This document shows positions 19,601 through 28,061 of a stretch of 64,000 bases of DNA, piece after piece. The notes under the pieces are model-generated. The model did not search any database and was not told the DNA's origin. It worked only from the letters and a program-made list of their open reading frames with translations. The position numbers and the translations under genes are program-made. Position 1 is the stretch's first letter. Every line of letters begins with the position of its first letter. The stretch is from contig NZ_MDAG01000021.1 of the NCBI RefSeq assembly GCF_002876705.1, forward strand, positions 1-64,000, given 5' to 3'. Origin of the DNA: Enterovibrio norvegicus_B (lineage in GTDB: Bacteria; Pseudomonadota; Gammaproteobacteria; Enterobacterales; Vibrionaceae).

Positions 19601-19776
19601 TCACCCGAAGGGACAGAGCCAATCGCATAGTCCAAGATATCGGACAGGAAGCGAGATAGCCAAACCGAAGCTTCACCACTGTTTAGCTGCCGCTCTCCGA
19701 CATAGAACTGCTCTCTATCTAAACGGCTTTTCACCAATTGTGTAATAAGTTGTTCATAGATACCGCTTTGCTTCAT
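16645..19776 (-). CDS. PLD nuclease / SF2 helicase fusion (DUF3427-type)
   Basis: A 1043-residue protein with a phospholipase D-like nuclease domain and a superfamily 2 helicase. The HKD-type motif HAKSYLF (H222, K224) is followed by GSSNLS at 240-245. Helicase motifs: Walker A ATGTGKT (348-354), DEVHH (442-446), LTATP (467-471), and motif VI QQLGRGLR near 645. The C-terminal third fits the DUF3427 helicase-associated region. Only one HKD half-motif is present, so the nuclease may act as a dimer. Such fusions are frequent in bacterial defence islands and in a few restriction-like systems. It stands alone on the minus strand in accessory DNA downstream of ssrA. A role in DNA degradation of invaders is inferred. 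Confidence 0.9.
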   Translation of the reverse strand: MKQSGIYEQLITQLVKSRLDREQFYVGERQLNSGEASVWLSRFLSDILDYAIGSVPSGDDQLQKQIELSNSLLMWLKDQVQDNGFIEENLLDCQGKILTALYELENPVSANLKQYVEDIFPLTGLTQSELFCGSNAGLSLESELKREILSADRIYWLVSFIKWTGIRIFRKELEAFTASGRELRVITTSYMGATDAKAVEYLASLPNTQVKLSYNTDRERLHAKSYLFLRDTEYHTGYIGSSNLSHSALTNGLEWNLKITSKEIPHIISKSLSTFETYWASNEFELFDGQAESTEKLKRALKQQKFGVTQSVQHFFDITPFPHQKDILEQLSVEREVHKRYRNLVVAATGTGKTLISAFDFARFLKGKPNATFMFVAHREEILRQAREAYRGVLKNGGFGELWVGGHTPEHYRQLFVSIQTLNNQLDHLKLTPDYYDYIVIDEVHHIAAASYRAVLSYFAPSILLGLTATPERHDGGDILSDFGGVIAAEIRLPEAINRLHLCPFQYFGIDDDTDLRSITWNRGRYDVSQLTNLYTHNQNRVDKILRSLQEIVTDISNIKALAFCVSRDHANYMVQQFLIKGIKADVLTSDNSHERQQKQQAIRSGQINILCVVDIFNEGVDIPEVDTLLFLRPTESLTIFLQQLGRGLRLADGKECCTVLDFVGNSRPEYDFANKFRALVGKTEKALSDEVKQGFPHAPLGCRIELTKRTQEMVLDNIRLATLTQSRLLTLIRQFPQHSSLALTLKNFLAHHPHIDLNDVYKKGSWTELVNKASGNNVVDEPSVKMVKKAILNRILACDDHYYLLFLKQLCVRYFTFDQNDTRRALMCHYDFWQKTGMSLGIHSLSDSLAQLKELDITQELSDVLDWKLAQTKHDQPAMPNLPDVPLRLHARYSREQILVGFGATTFEHQPPSREGLFNIKDQNIELLFVTLDKNEKQFSPTTMYHDYAINENLFHWQSQNSARPDRGRGKEYIEHREIGKRLFLFVREQTKDQYGRTMGFVNYGEVEYVKHSGSQPLSITWELKMPMPSFMWQQAAKLATA

Positions 19777-20119
19777 GGTTTACCTTTAATGCCCGCCTTA
19801 GCGAGACTAAGGCTGAACGAAACTTCTTAGAAAATACTATAAATCAACGAGTAAAACACTTACTCACCAATCTCCCACCAACAAACGGCTCTTCACCCCC
19901 GCAACCTGTAACTGCATGGCATCAAACACGACGTCAAAGTCTCTTTCGTTTGTGCTGAAGATCGGACTTAAGCAATACGTTACTCAGAGCAAGCATTGGA
20001 CGATATTCGCGAAATAGTCACATTTGCAATGGTTGAATTTCTGACATGATAAGCCCACTTTTCGACCATTCACTCTCGTTCGTCAGTCTCAAGTCACTAA
20101 ATCTGCAAGGAAAGCATTT
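19777..20119. other. Intergenic region with a gene-tail remnant
   Basis: No intact gene. On the minus strand 19864-19968 forms an open stretch reading SPIFSTNERDFDVVFDAMQL and then VAGVKSRLLVGDW before a stop; it has no start codon and looks like the C-terminal end of a lost gene of unknown family. The remaining sequence should hold the promoters of the PLD-helicase gene and of the gene at 20120. Confidence 0.4.
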
Positions 20120-21838
20120 GTGAGCAAAAGGAAAACAAACCCCAAATTCATATGGATACTATTGAAGTGCTTAATACTTTCTTACTCTGCGCTCTTCATT
20201 GCAAACGCGTCAGCAAAGGATCCCGATACGCTAAAAATCATAGAGGTTCCCTTTTATAAAGATCTGACGATCGATCTTCCCATTGATGCCGAGTTGAGGC
20301 CTTGGGAGTCTGGTATTTACTTTTGGTATATTCAAAAGCTCCAACTGACACCCGAAAAAGATAAAGTCTTTAAAGTGGCCCCGTATAATTTGGATGTCGT
20401 TATAAGCGAGGCACCACAATCTGATTTTGATTATGCTAAGTGGCGGAAAAGCCTAGCGGAAGATGGTGTTGAGATCATTGATGAGGTTCCTGAAGGTGTT
20501 CTCTACTCATCAGCAAATGTGCTGCATATTTTAACGTATTACCATACCGGTCAAGAGCATGTTCTTGGGAAAGCGACACTCTTTGATACTGAAGATTTGG
20601 TAAAAGCACGAACGATGTTTGAAGTACTGCAATCCTTCACTCCCAATACGAAGCAGAGAAAGTTTACAGCCCCCTTCAACATAGTGAACGAATTACAGAC
20701 TAAGGAAATACCCCAAGACAATCCGCTCGCAGATGAACTTAGCGCTCTGATTCAAAAAAACTTAACGAAAAAACGTTTGCTAGACGCCGACACACTTGAT
20801 GGTTTTTGGGGCAAAATCAGCGCATTTAATGAAACTATAGAGATCTTCCCTGAGCTTGAAACTGACACCCTAGACAAGTTCGCTGACGAAGCAGATCAAT
20901 ACGGTTGGGATATTCGTTTTCACCAAGCTTATTTGCCGGGAAAACAAGCCGGTAGCATGGTGATGCAAAGCCAAGTGAACCCAATGAGCTTTATCACTTA
21001 CTGCCTTTTCCAAGATTCTGATTTGAATTTACTTGTCTCAATTCCATCAACAGTTTCAGTAACGAACCAGTTGGAATTTGTCCACCAATGCAATCACCTC
21101 ACTGCAGCTCAAAGCCTGCCTTGGATGACTCCACAGTGGCACTCAAAATTGTTTTATTACAAGAGAGTTAAGCCTGTCGATGAACCCGAAGGATGGTTTA
21201 CTGTCTTTGATGACAATGACAACCCTGATGATTATTTCTTTGGGGCAGTGGGAGTATTGGATGCTGAAGGCAACCTTGTTATCCCAAATCGCTTCGAAGA
21301 AATAGAATGGACTGACGGCTATTTTGTTGGCCAATCTAAACTTGGAAAGGAACTCCTTAGCAAGTCTGGAGAGTCCTTAATGATAGCTGAGAACTTTCGA
21401 CATATTGACAACAACCTCTACTTTGTCTGGGAGGAAGATAATCAACAAGGGGTCTTTGATCTAAAAAACAATGCATGGATTATTCCTCTAGCTGAACATT
21501 ACATAGAGAAACTAGACGATAGCGACTTGTTTACCTTCCGTAAGGTGAGTAAATCAACGTCAATGAGTGTTAGCTATGGCAAAGTCGGTTTAATGAACCG
21601 TGAGGGGGCCGTGCTACTAAAAAACGAGTATGACCATTTTTGGTTGAACACTCACTTGAATGTCATTGTAGCCCAGCAACGGACGGTTTCAGGCTCACGA
21701 GCAACTTCTCGCTTCGGTATATTCGACATGAAAGGAGAGCAATTGGTGCCCTTCCAGTATGATCGTGTTCTCAATGTACGGGAAGCTATCATCAATTTGC
21801 GTAAAGATGAGCTTTGGTACCAATACTCCGTGCAGTAG
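20120..21838 (+). CDS. Exported WG-repeat protein
   Basis: A 572-residue protein beginning with a GTG start, supported by an AAGGAAAG ribosome site six bases upstream. Residues about 10-32 form a signal peptide (cleavage near NASA/KD), so it is periplasmic or surface. The N-terminal 370 residues have no family I recognise. The C-terminal part (about 370-560) contains WG-type repeats: GAVGVLDAEGNLVIPNRFEEI, QGVFDLKNNAWIIPL, GKVGLMNREGAVLLKNEYD and FGIFDMKGEQLVPFQYDRV. WG repeats often mediate binding in exported proteins. Function unknown. It starts the second accessory block. Confidence 0.8.
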   Translation: MSKRKTNPKFIWILLKCLILSYSALFIANASAKDPDTLKIIEVPFYKDLTIDLPIDAELRPWESGIYFWYIQKLQLTPEKDKVFKVAPYNLDVVISEAPQSDFDYAKWRKSLAEDGVEIIDEVPEGVLYSSANVLHILTYYHTGQEHVLGKATLFDTEDLVKARTMFEVLQSFTPNTKQRKFTAPFNIVNELQTKEIPQDNPLADELSALIQKNLTKKRLLDADTLDGFWGKISAFNETIEIFPELETDTLDKFADEADQYGWDIRFHQAYLPGKQAGSMVMQSQVNPMSFITYCLFQDSDLNLLVSIPSTVSVTNQLEFVHQCNHLTAAQSLPWMTPQWHSKLFYYKRVKPVDEPEGWFTVFDDNDNPDDYFFGAVGVLDAEGNLVIPNRFEEIEWTDGYFVGQSKLGKELLSKSGESLMIAENFRHIDNNLYFVWEEDNQQGVFDLKNNAWIIPLAEHYIEKLDDSDLFTFRKVSKSTSMSVSYGKVGLMNREGAVLLKNEYDHFWLNTHLNVIVAQQRTVSGSRATSRFGIFDMKGEQLVPFQYDRVLNVREAIINLRKDELWYQYSVQ

Positions 21839-21851
21839 ATCGGCGCACTAA

Positions 21852-21881
21852 GTGCTTGGCTTGATACGCCAAGCACCTCTT
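21852..21881 (+). terminator. Terminator behind the WG-repeat gene
   Basis: A perfect 9-bp stem GTGCTTGGC / GCCAAGCAC (21852-21860 and 21868-21876) with a seven-base loop, followed by CTCTTTCC. The T tract is poor. Confidence 0.65.
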
Positions 21882-21969
21882 TCCTCATTTCCCCTCCCGC
21901 CCCGATCTGCGCTACCTTGTAACAACAGTCGCTCTAGGATTGGAGCGATAATGAACAACGGAGTGTGGA

Positions 21970-22731
21970 ATGCGACATCTTGTTTTGGGGCTGCTTTTTT
22001 CTTTGCTTGTGATGCCAGCCCAGGCGGCTTGGGATAACAATGCGTATGTGGAAAAAGCCTTCGAGCTGATTGCCCTCAATAACGAGTATGACGATAAAGA
22101 TCATCCCGTTCGTAAGTGGCATCAGCCCGTGAATGTGTGGATAGACCATCGAGTCGGCGACAAAGAGCTTCATACCATGTTGGTGCGTATGCACCTTGCT
22201 CACCTTTCGAAAGTGACGGGCCATAAAGTCCAACTGGTGAATACGCTTGAGCAAGCAAACCTGCGCATGGTGTTTACACGCAAAAGCCGTTGGCAGAATG
22301 AAACCCGTGAGCTTTGGGGGGCGGATAAGTCTTATCCATTTCGTGGTGCTATCTGCATGGCGCATTTTTCAGTCACCAAGAGCAATGAAATCCGGCGTGG
22401 TTTGATTGTCATCCCTGTTGATCTGGCGCGTGAGCGTGGAAAGTTGTTTGCCTGTGTGGTGGAAGAATTAACGCAAGCCATGGGGCTGCCGAACGATTCC
22501 AATGAGGTTTTCCCATCCATCTTCAATGACAACACAAAAAACAGCGTGCTGACGCCATTAGACGTCACCTTGCTGCGCCTACTGTATTCCTCAAAAATCC
22601 GCGCGGGCATGCCGGGCGACGCCGCTTTGCCTTTGGTATCTGCTTGGTTAAAAGCCAATCCTTTTTGGGCAAAAGAATCCAAAGCCCTTGCTCGCCAATC
22701 GGAATTTGTTACGGAGTTGGGGCTGTTTTAA
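21970..22731 (+). CDS. DUF2927 exported protein
   Basis: A 253-residue protein with a clear signal peptide (MRHLVLGLLFSLLVMPAQA). The family core CVVEELTQAMGLPNDS is the DUF2927 hallmark. The EELTQ segment looks like a degenerate zincin helix, but the HExxH motif is absent. No function is known. It shares strand and spacing with the genes around it but has its own upstream region. Confidence 0.85.
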   Translation: MRHLVLGLLFSLLVMPAQAAWDNNAYVEKAFELIALNNEYDDKDHPVRKWHQPVNVWIDHRVGDKELHTMLVRMHLAHLSKVTGHKVQLVNTLEQANLRMVFTRKSRWQNETRELWGADKSYPFRGAICMAHFSVTKSNEIRRGLIVIPVDLARERGKLFACVVEELTQAMGLPNDSNEVFPSIFNDNTKNSVLTPLDVTLLRLLYSSKIRAGMPGDAALPLVSAWLKANPFWAKESKALARQSEFVTELGLF

Positions 22732-22913
22732 GTGTGTGTTTTTACAACGGTCGAAAGCTAGAAATACGACGCAAAATATAAACAACACCCTCCCCTTTTC
22801 GAGCAAGAAATTGCCCCTGACTGATCCACCTTTTGCTTTTGGTTTGCGGCGCTTGTGCAAACCGATGTTGTTCGGTAATTAAGCCCAAAAGGAAAACACT
22901 TAAGGATGAGTGC

Positions 22914-25601
22914 GTGGGGTACCGTGTTGTAAAACTGTCCGAACTTGCGAGCTATGAGTTTGGGAACATTGAAGGGGCATTTGCCGAGCTAGGTGAGCGA
23001 GAACTTGAACGTGTATTGCCGCAAGGCATGGCGTTGAATACGTTTAAAACTCAACTTCAAGAAGGCCAATTGGTCTTACTGAGCGACGCACCAAACACGC
23101 CGGCACTCTCATTGTCTTCCTCCCCCTCTGGCGAAAAAACGTGGCAGTTTAATACCGCAGCGCAATCCCGCTTTTCACCGCAAGCACAGACCGCGTTTGT
23201 GTCTCGCACCAAGGCGCAAGGCTCTTCGTCTCGTTCCGGCGGCAGCTCTGGCGCTCAAGCTGTCTCGGAACCGGCTTACACACCGCAGCCTCCCGTTGAA
23301 GAGAAACCCGAAAAGCCGGGGGTCAATTACGAGTATTTGTTTGAGGTGGCTTGCTCTGAAGAAGTATTGGCGAGCGAAGTCGGCTGCCAATTTGCACTAG
23401 GGAAAACGCCGAAAGAGGCAAGCATTGTCAGTTGGGAAACCAAGCCTTCAGAACACGGCACTGTCTTCTCGGCAAAAGCGACGGACGGCGCACCAAGAAA
23501 GCTGATTGCGAAAGTGGCCAACACAGAGAAAGGCGTCAGCAATAAAGAGCCCGTTAAACTGAAACCGAAAGATACGGGCGCAATCAGAGAGGCATTTATC
23601 CCTGTCGTTCCTTCTGTTCAGCTTGGCTCACGTCTCGGGTTCCCTACTGAAGGGTTTTATTACCACTTCCATAACAACAAGCTGGTTCAGGAATACAAGA
23701 TTTTGGGGGAAGATCGCTGGGCGTTTTACGCGACTCGCTCAACCCATGAAAGATTGAATACCGAACAAGGCACGAACAAGTACCAAGGGGCCATCCTTCT
23801 TTATTGGAAAATCGACAGCAAAGTTGTTAAAGATCAGCACCTCATCTACCTCGATCAGGCGATCACACGAGAACAGTTAGATAACCTGAATGATGATTGG
23901 TTGGCTGAACATGGCGCTCCTATTGATGTACCAGCACTGCTCGCTGCTATGCAGCCTCAGCAAGCCGCAGAAAAGCCTTACAAACCACAAACCTTCAATG
24001 CCCCTGCCAATGTGGTATATGACCATAAAGAGCGCTTACTCATGGGCTCATCGCTTAAAGCCATTAACAGCGAAAGGTTGGTGGAAAGCGGGTTGCCGGT
24101 GGTGAAGGTGAGAAAGCAGGAAGAAAAAACACTTCGCATCGGCGTCTTTTTTGATGGCACAGGTAATAACCTTGAGAACGATAAATACAAAGAAGTGAGA
24201 GGCAATACTTCGCGAACAAATGTTGCTAGGTTGTTTGAGGCGTATCCAGAGGAAGTTGGCGTGTCCCACAAGATTTATGTGTCCGGTGTTGGTACGGTCG
24301 ACTATGACGGTGTGCCAAGAGCCGTGATGGAAAAGTCGATTGATAGTGGCGATGATTTAACAACCCTCGCCATGGCAACTGGCGTTATTGATTTAAACGC
24401 TGGAACTGGCGCTTATTACAAATGGCAAAGCTTAATCACACAGCTTAAAGACTTGATAGATGAAAATTTCTCTAGCGATGAATACCGCTTAATCAACAAT
24501 ATAGAATTTGACGTTTTTGGTTTTAGTCGCGGCGCTGCCCTGGCTCGACATTTTATTAATGCTGCTCTAAAAGGCATGCCGGATTACACAACCCCAAGAG
24601 GCGGGACAAGTAACCCTGGGCTATCTAATGAGCAACTTCAAGGTATTGGCCGTCCACTCCCTAAGCAAACGTCAGATGGATTAGATATCACTCCAAACCT
24701 ACTCGGCACAGAAAAAAGCCCAAAGTACACATCCTCAGATGGCTATCATATTGATAAAACTAAAAGAGTGAGCTGCAGGTTTGTTGGACTATTCGATACC
24801 GTTGCTTCATTTTATCGGGCAGGAAACAATGATGAAGGAAACTTCAAGCTTGCCCTTGAACCCGATAGTGCAGAAACTATCTACCACATTACTGCATACC
24901 ATGAATATCGTAAGAACTTCCCACTCACATCACTCAAACGCAGCGGAGTATTGCCGCCCAACTTTTTTGAAGAGGTATTTCCGGGCGCGCACGCTGATGT
25001 TGGAGGAGGCTATCCATCTGTTGAGCAATATGGAAAAGAAGGCCTGCCCGACATATATGGATTTCCCATCACTGATAGCTACAATCTAGAGCTAGATAAG
25101 CAGCTCAATCTACCTGGGCTGTTACCTCGCGATACGGTTGGATATCTTGAGTACTATGACAAGTCATGGGAGACTGAAATTCAACAAACATATCGAGAGC
25201 CAAAGCAGTTTGGTCAAGTGAAGCATGAAGCTAATACATTGTATTTTTATCGCCTTCAGCCGATCAGCACTGGCTTACAGGGCCTTTCTTTAGAGAGAAT
25301 GAGAGTTCAAGGTGAGCAATCTGGTATACACTGGAATACGAACCGATATGAGAAACCTATTGATTTTGACAAAAGCACCGAGCTTATTCAGCTTGCCAAC
25401 ACACTGAATACTTTACCCAAAGGTTCAATTACATCCTCTGACTGGTTAACGACCGTTGCACCGCATGCGAACGAAACCATTCATCGCCCTTACGACATTC
25501 CCGTTAGCCCTGGCTACCATGACATAAAAATTCAGTTCGCCAACTCGCCCAACATCAATGAATCTGGTGAGCTATTTAGGGAAATATTCGACAATGTCTA
25601 A
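22914..25601 (+). CDS. Tle1-like DUF2235 lipase, probable T6SS effector
   Basis: About 895 residues. Residues 1-370 form a variable N-terminal region with a Ser/Gly/Pro-rich linker (about 105-140). The DUF2235 alpha/beta hydrolase part holds the start RIGVFFDGTGNN (near 410), the nucleophile motif GFSRGAA (Ser 538), GLFDTVAS and PGAHADVGGGY (likely acid and His). These match Tle1-family phospholipase effectors of type VI secretion. The GTG at 22914 has an AAGGA ribosome site seven bases upstream; an in-frame TTG at 22833 has none. The gene overlaps the next one, a lipoprotein, by eight bases, as in effector-immunity pairs. No vgrG or hcp gene is nearby, so it would be an orphan effector. Confidence 0.85.
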   Translation: MGYRVVKLSELASYEFGNIEGAFAELGERELERVLPQGMALNTFKTQLQEGQLVLLSDAPNTPALSLSSSPSGEKTWQFNTAAQSRFSPQAQTAFVSRTKAQGSSSRSGGSSGAQAVSEPAYTPQPPVEEKPEKPGVNYEYLFEVACSEEVLASEVGCQFALGKTPKEASIVSWETKPSEHGTVFSAKATDGAPRKLIAKVANTEKGVSNKEPVKLKPKDTGAIREAFIPVVPSVQLGSRLGFPTEGFYYHFHNNKLVQEYKILGEDRWAFYATRSTHERLNTEQGTNKYQGAILLYWKIDSKVVKDQHLIYLDQAITREQLDNLNDDWLAEHGAPIDVPALLAAMQPQQAAEKPYKPQTFNAPANVVYDHKERLLMGSSLKAINSERLVESGLPVVKVRKQEEKTLRIGVFFDGTGNNLENDKYKEVRGNTSRTNVARLFEAYPEEVGVSHKIYVSGVGTVDYDGVPRAVMEKSIDSGDDLTTLAMATGVIDLNAGTGAYYKWQSLITQLKDLIDENFSSDEYRLINNIEFDVFGFSRGAALARHFINAALKGMPDYTTPRGGTSNPGLSNEQLQGIGRPLPKQTSDGLDITPNLLGTEKSPKYTSSDGYHIDKTKRVSCRFVGLFDTVASFYRAGNNDEGNFKLALEPDSAETIYHITAYHEYRKNFPLTSLKRSGVLPPNFFEEVFPGAHADVGGGYPSVEQYGKEGLPDIYGFPITDSYNLELDKQLNLPGLLPRDTVGYLEYYDKSWETEIQQTYREPKQFGQVKHEANTLYFYRLQPISTGLQGLSLERMRVQGEQSGIHWNTNRYEKPIDFDKSTELIQLANTLNTLPKGSITSSDWLTTVAPHANETIHRPYDIPVSPGYHDIKIQFANSPNINESGELFREIFDNV

Positions 25602-26661
25602 ATCCGTGAGTTTCCTATTAATCTGCTTAATGCTTGTCGGATGTTCAGACGAACAAGAGGTGTATAAAACACATGCTCGACTTGCCAATGCAGGCAGCCT
25701 TGACGGGCCCTATGGGATCATTGATGTGTATGCTACAGATACTTTTGGCGGTCGTATGGGGTTTGGGTTTGGTGCGGTAAATGGCTTCCCAGGAGCAAGC
25801 GCCGATGTGGGCGGCCTTGGGGTGCCCAATTTTATTGCGGGCCATTGGGTTAAAGAGGACCCAACAACGAGAAGAGATAGCGTTTACTTTCGCATTGCGT
25901 CTCCTATCGATAGTGAATTAGCCAAGAAAAAGATCGAAACGCTAGAAAACTACTACGAAAACTATTCGACCCGCTGGGGGAAAATGCAGTTTGCCGTAGA
26001 GGGACCAAGGGCTATGCTCTATTTTTCTTTAGGTTGTTTCCGGAATGACGATTGCACACCACGCCAAAATGCCGACCCCAATGGCTGGGTAGTAAGAAGC
26101 CCCAATGGACGTGGCGACGTCGTTTTGCTGTTTGATGGCATTGGTGAAACATCCCCCTCTCCCTATCCAAAGTCTCGTTTAGATTCTCGTAGAATTTACT
26201 ATGAATTAGCCGAATACAGTGGCATCGACTTTTCAGAGGTCAGGGATGTCGATGGTCAAATCGTAGAAGACGCAGTCGAAATGCCAGTGTATTCAAAAGT
26301 GGCGTGGAGTGAAGCTATCAACCCTGAGGATGATTTGAAAGCATGGAAATATCGCTACTATAAATTTGAACATTCGATGGATGACCCTGACGCTCAGGAA
26401 GCGAAAATACAGGCCTATCGACAAGGTGCGTTTGATGGGTACCTCAAGCACACCTATATGGAGTTCCTGTTAAAGGGAGATAGCGTAAAAATCACGTACT
26501 CTGCCTCATGTTTTCTACCAAATACGACATGTACCGTCACCGAAGATCCCCAAAAACGCTGGGAATACATCCCTGAGATAGATAGGTATGGTGTCGTTTT
26601 GTTCAGCGGAAAAGCCGATACGTCAGATAAACCATTTGATGGCATACCAGCACCTCAATAA
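25594..26661 (+). CDS. Lipoprotein, probable immunity protein
   Basis: A 355-residue lipoprotein: the ATG at 25594 gives a signal sequence with lipobox LVGC (Cys 17). I do not assign a family with confidence. It starts inside the end of the DUF2235 lipase gene, so the two are translationally coupled. Tle-type lipase effectors are typically paired with periplasmic lipoprotein immunity proteins, so neutralising the lipase is the likely role; that is inference from context. Cysteine pairs (LGCFRNDDC and SASCFLPNTTC) suggest disulfides in the periplasm. A start 36 bases earlier (25558) would remove the signal from the N terminus and is unlikely. Confidence 0.75.
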   Translation: MSKSVSFLLICLMLVGCSDEQEVYKTHARLANAGSLDGPYGIIDVYATDTFGGRMGFGFGAVNGFPGASADVGGLGVPNFIAGHWVKEDPTTRRDSVYFRIASPIDSELAKKKIETLENYYENYSTRWGKMQFAVEGPRAMLYFSLGCFRNDDCTPRQNADPNGWVVRSPNGRGDVVLLFDGIGETSPSPYPKSRLDSRRIYYELAEYSGIDFSEVRDVDGQIVEDAVEMPVYSKVAWSEAINPEDDLKAWKYRYYKFEHSMDDPDAQEAKIQAYRQGAFDGYLKHTYMEFLLKGDSVKITYSASCFLPNTTCTVTEDPQKRWEYIPEIDRYGVVLFSGKADTSDKPFDGIPAPQ

Positions 26662-26708
26662 TACCGATTTTGCGTTAAACACCAAATGTATGAATACCGT
26701 ATTCACTA

Positions 26709-27017
26709 GTGACCATTGATACAAATAGAAGCCGTATTTCAAGGGCAATGGTATTAGCAATAACATTGTTTGCCCTCTCTCTTGAATTGCTTACGTTGCT
26801 TGAATTCACACTAAACGCTGATGCTTACCACTTCGGCTCCGAAGTGAATGGCTTACGGCATGAAAGTGCGTGGCACTATGTTGGGTTTTCTCTCGTTACC
26901 CTCACCCTGTTATTTGTCTCCTTGTTCGTGGAACGCCTATTGGAATCAGATGCGTGGGACTTTGCGCTTCGCGTTGCCTTGGTTTTTATCTCTGTTTTTC
27001 TTTTCGTCGTTGTTTAA
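26709..27017 (+). CDS. Small membrane protein, unknown
   Basis: About 102 residues with three hydrophobic segments (about 14-32, 57-73 and 85-102). The GTG at 26709 has no good ribosome site; the ATG at 26748 (AAGGG close upstream) is an alternative start of 89 residues. It follows the putative immunity lipoprotein on the same strand. Family and function are not recognised. Confidence 0.55.
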   Translation: MTIDTNRSRISRAMVLAITLFALSLELLTLLEFTLNADAYHFGSEVNGLRHESAWHYVGFSLVTLTLLFVSLFVERLLESDAWDFALRVALVFISVFLFVVV

Positions 27018-27232
27018 GTGTCTATCTCGCCAATCCTTTCATTGACTTCCCAAAACCAGCCTCGTCATTGCTGAGGCACTTTCACACTTCAACGGTTCAC
27101 TTTCTTGCTGGTTGCTCGTCGACTCGATGTTGATCAGAAAACCACACTAAAAACATGGGCCGTGATAGATTACTCGTCACTATCGCATTTACTATCGTCG
27201 CAACACTTAGCTTCATTTTGTAGAGGTAAATA

Positions 27233-27850
27233 ATGAAAACGATTGAACAGCGACTAAAAGAAATCCAAATCGTACCTGTCATTGCGATTAACGATGTCGC
27301 TCACGCTCTGCCTCTGGCAAAAGTGTTGGTAGAAAATAACCTGCCATGTGCTGAAGTGACTTTTCGTACAGAAGCGGCTGCAGAATCCATTCGCATTATG
27401 CGTGACGCTTACCCTGAGCTACTGATTGGTGCAGGCACGGTATTGACGACGGAACAAGTCGACATCGCGATTGATGCTGGCGTGGATTTCATCGTGAGCC
27501 CGGGTTTCAACCCAACCACAGTGAAATACTGTCAGCAGCGCAACATGCCAATCGTACCGGGTGTGAACAACCCAAGTTTGGTTGAGCAAGCGATGGAAAT
27601 GGGCCTAAAGACATTGAAGTTCTTCCCTGCTGAGCCGTCTGGTGGCGTGAACATGTTGAAAGCACTGAGCGCGGTTTACCCTGTGAGCTTTATGCCAACA
27701 GGCGGTGTTAGCCCGAGCAACGTTGATCAGTACCTTGCGCTAAAAAGCGTTGTTGCTTGTGGCGGTACGTGGATGGTGCCGACTGACATGATGGACAACG
27801 GCGACTGGGACGGCATTGCCGCACTGGTAAAAGCGGTTTCAGATCGTTAA
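27233..27850 (+). CDS. eda: 2-dehydro-3-deoxyphosphogluconate aldolase
   Basis: KDPG/KHG aldolase, the last step of the Entner-Doudoroff pathway, giving pyruvate and glyceraldehyde-3-phosphate. The 205 residues carry the catalytic Glu region AEVTFRT, the GAGTVL loop and the Schiff-base lysine in LKFFPAEPSGG. A good ribosome site (AGAGG) precedes ATG 27233. It stands alone with its own terminator; no edd gene is nearby. Confidence 0.97.
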   Translation: MKTIEQRLKEIQIVPVIAINDVAHALPLAKVLVENNLPCAEVTFRTEAAAESIRIMRDAYPELLIGAGTVLTTEQVDIAIDAGVDFIVSPGFNPTTVKYCQQRNMPIVPGVNNPSLVEQAMEMGLKTLKFFPAEPSGGVNMLKALSAVYPVSFMPTGGVSPSNVDQYLALKSVVACGGTWMVPTDMMDNGDWDGIAALVKAVSDR

Positions 27851-27879
27851 TCGCTGACGGCTAACCCCATGAAATGCTA

Positions 27880-27907
27880 AGCCGAGCACATTGCTCGGCT
27901 TTTTTTC
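27880..27907 (+). terminator. Terminator of eda
   Basis: A perfect 9-bp stem AGCCGAGCA / TGCTCGGCT (27880-27888, 27892-27900) with a three-base loop, followed by seven T. Confidence 0.95.
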
Positions 27908-28061
27908 GCTCGCTCTGCTCCCTTTCTTTATGCCTTCTCTTTATGCCTTCGTCATGTCAGCCTCAAGCCCCACGTTGATCACCTCACTGTATCAACAATA
28001 AACCGCTGTGCTGGCTCAGCCACAACTACCCTCTGTGCATGATTGTGAAGAGGGGTTTGTT

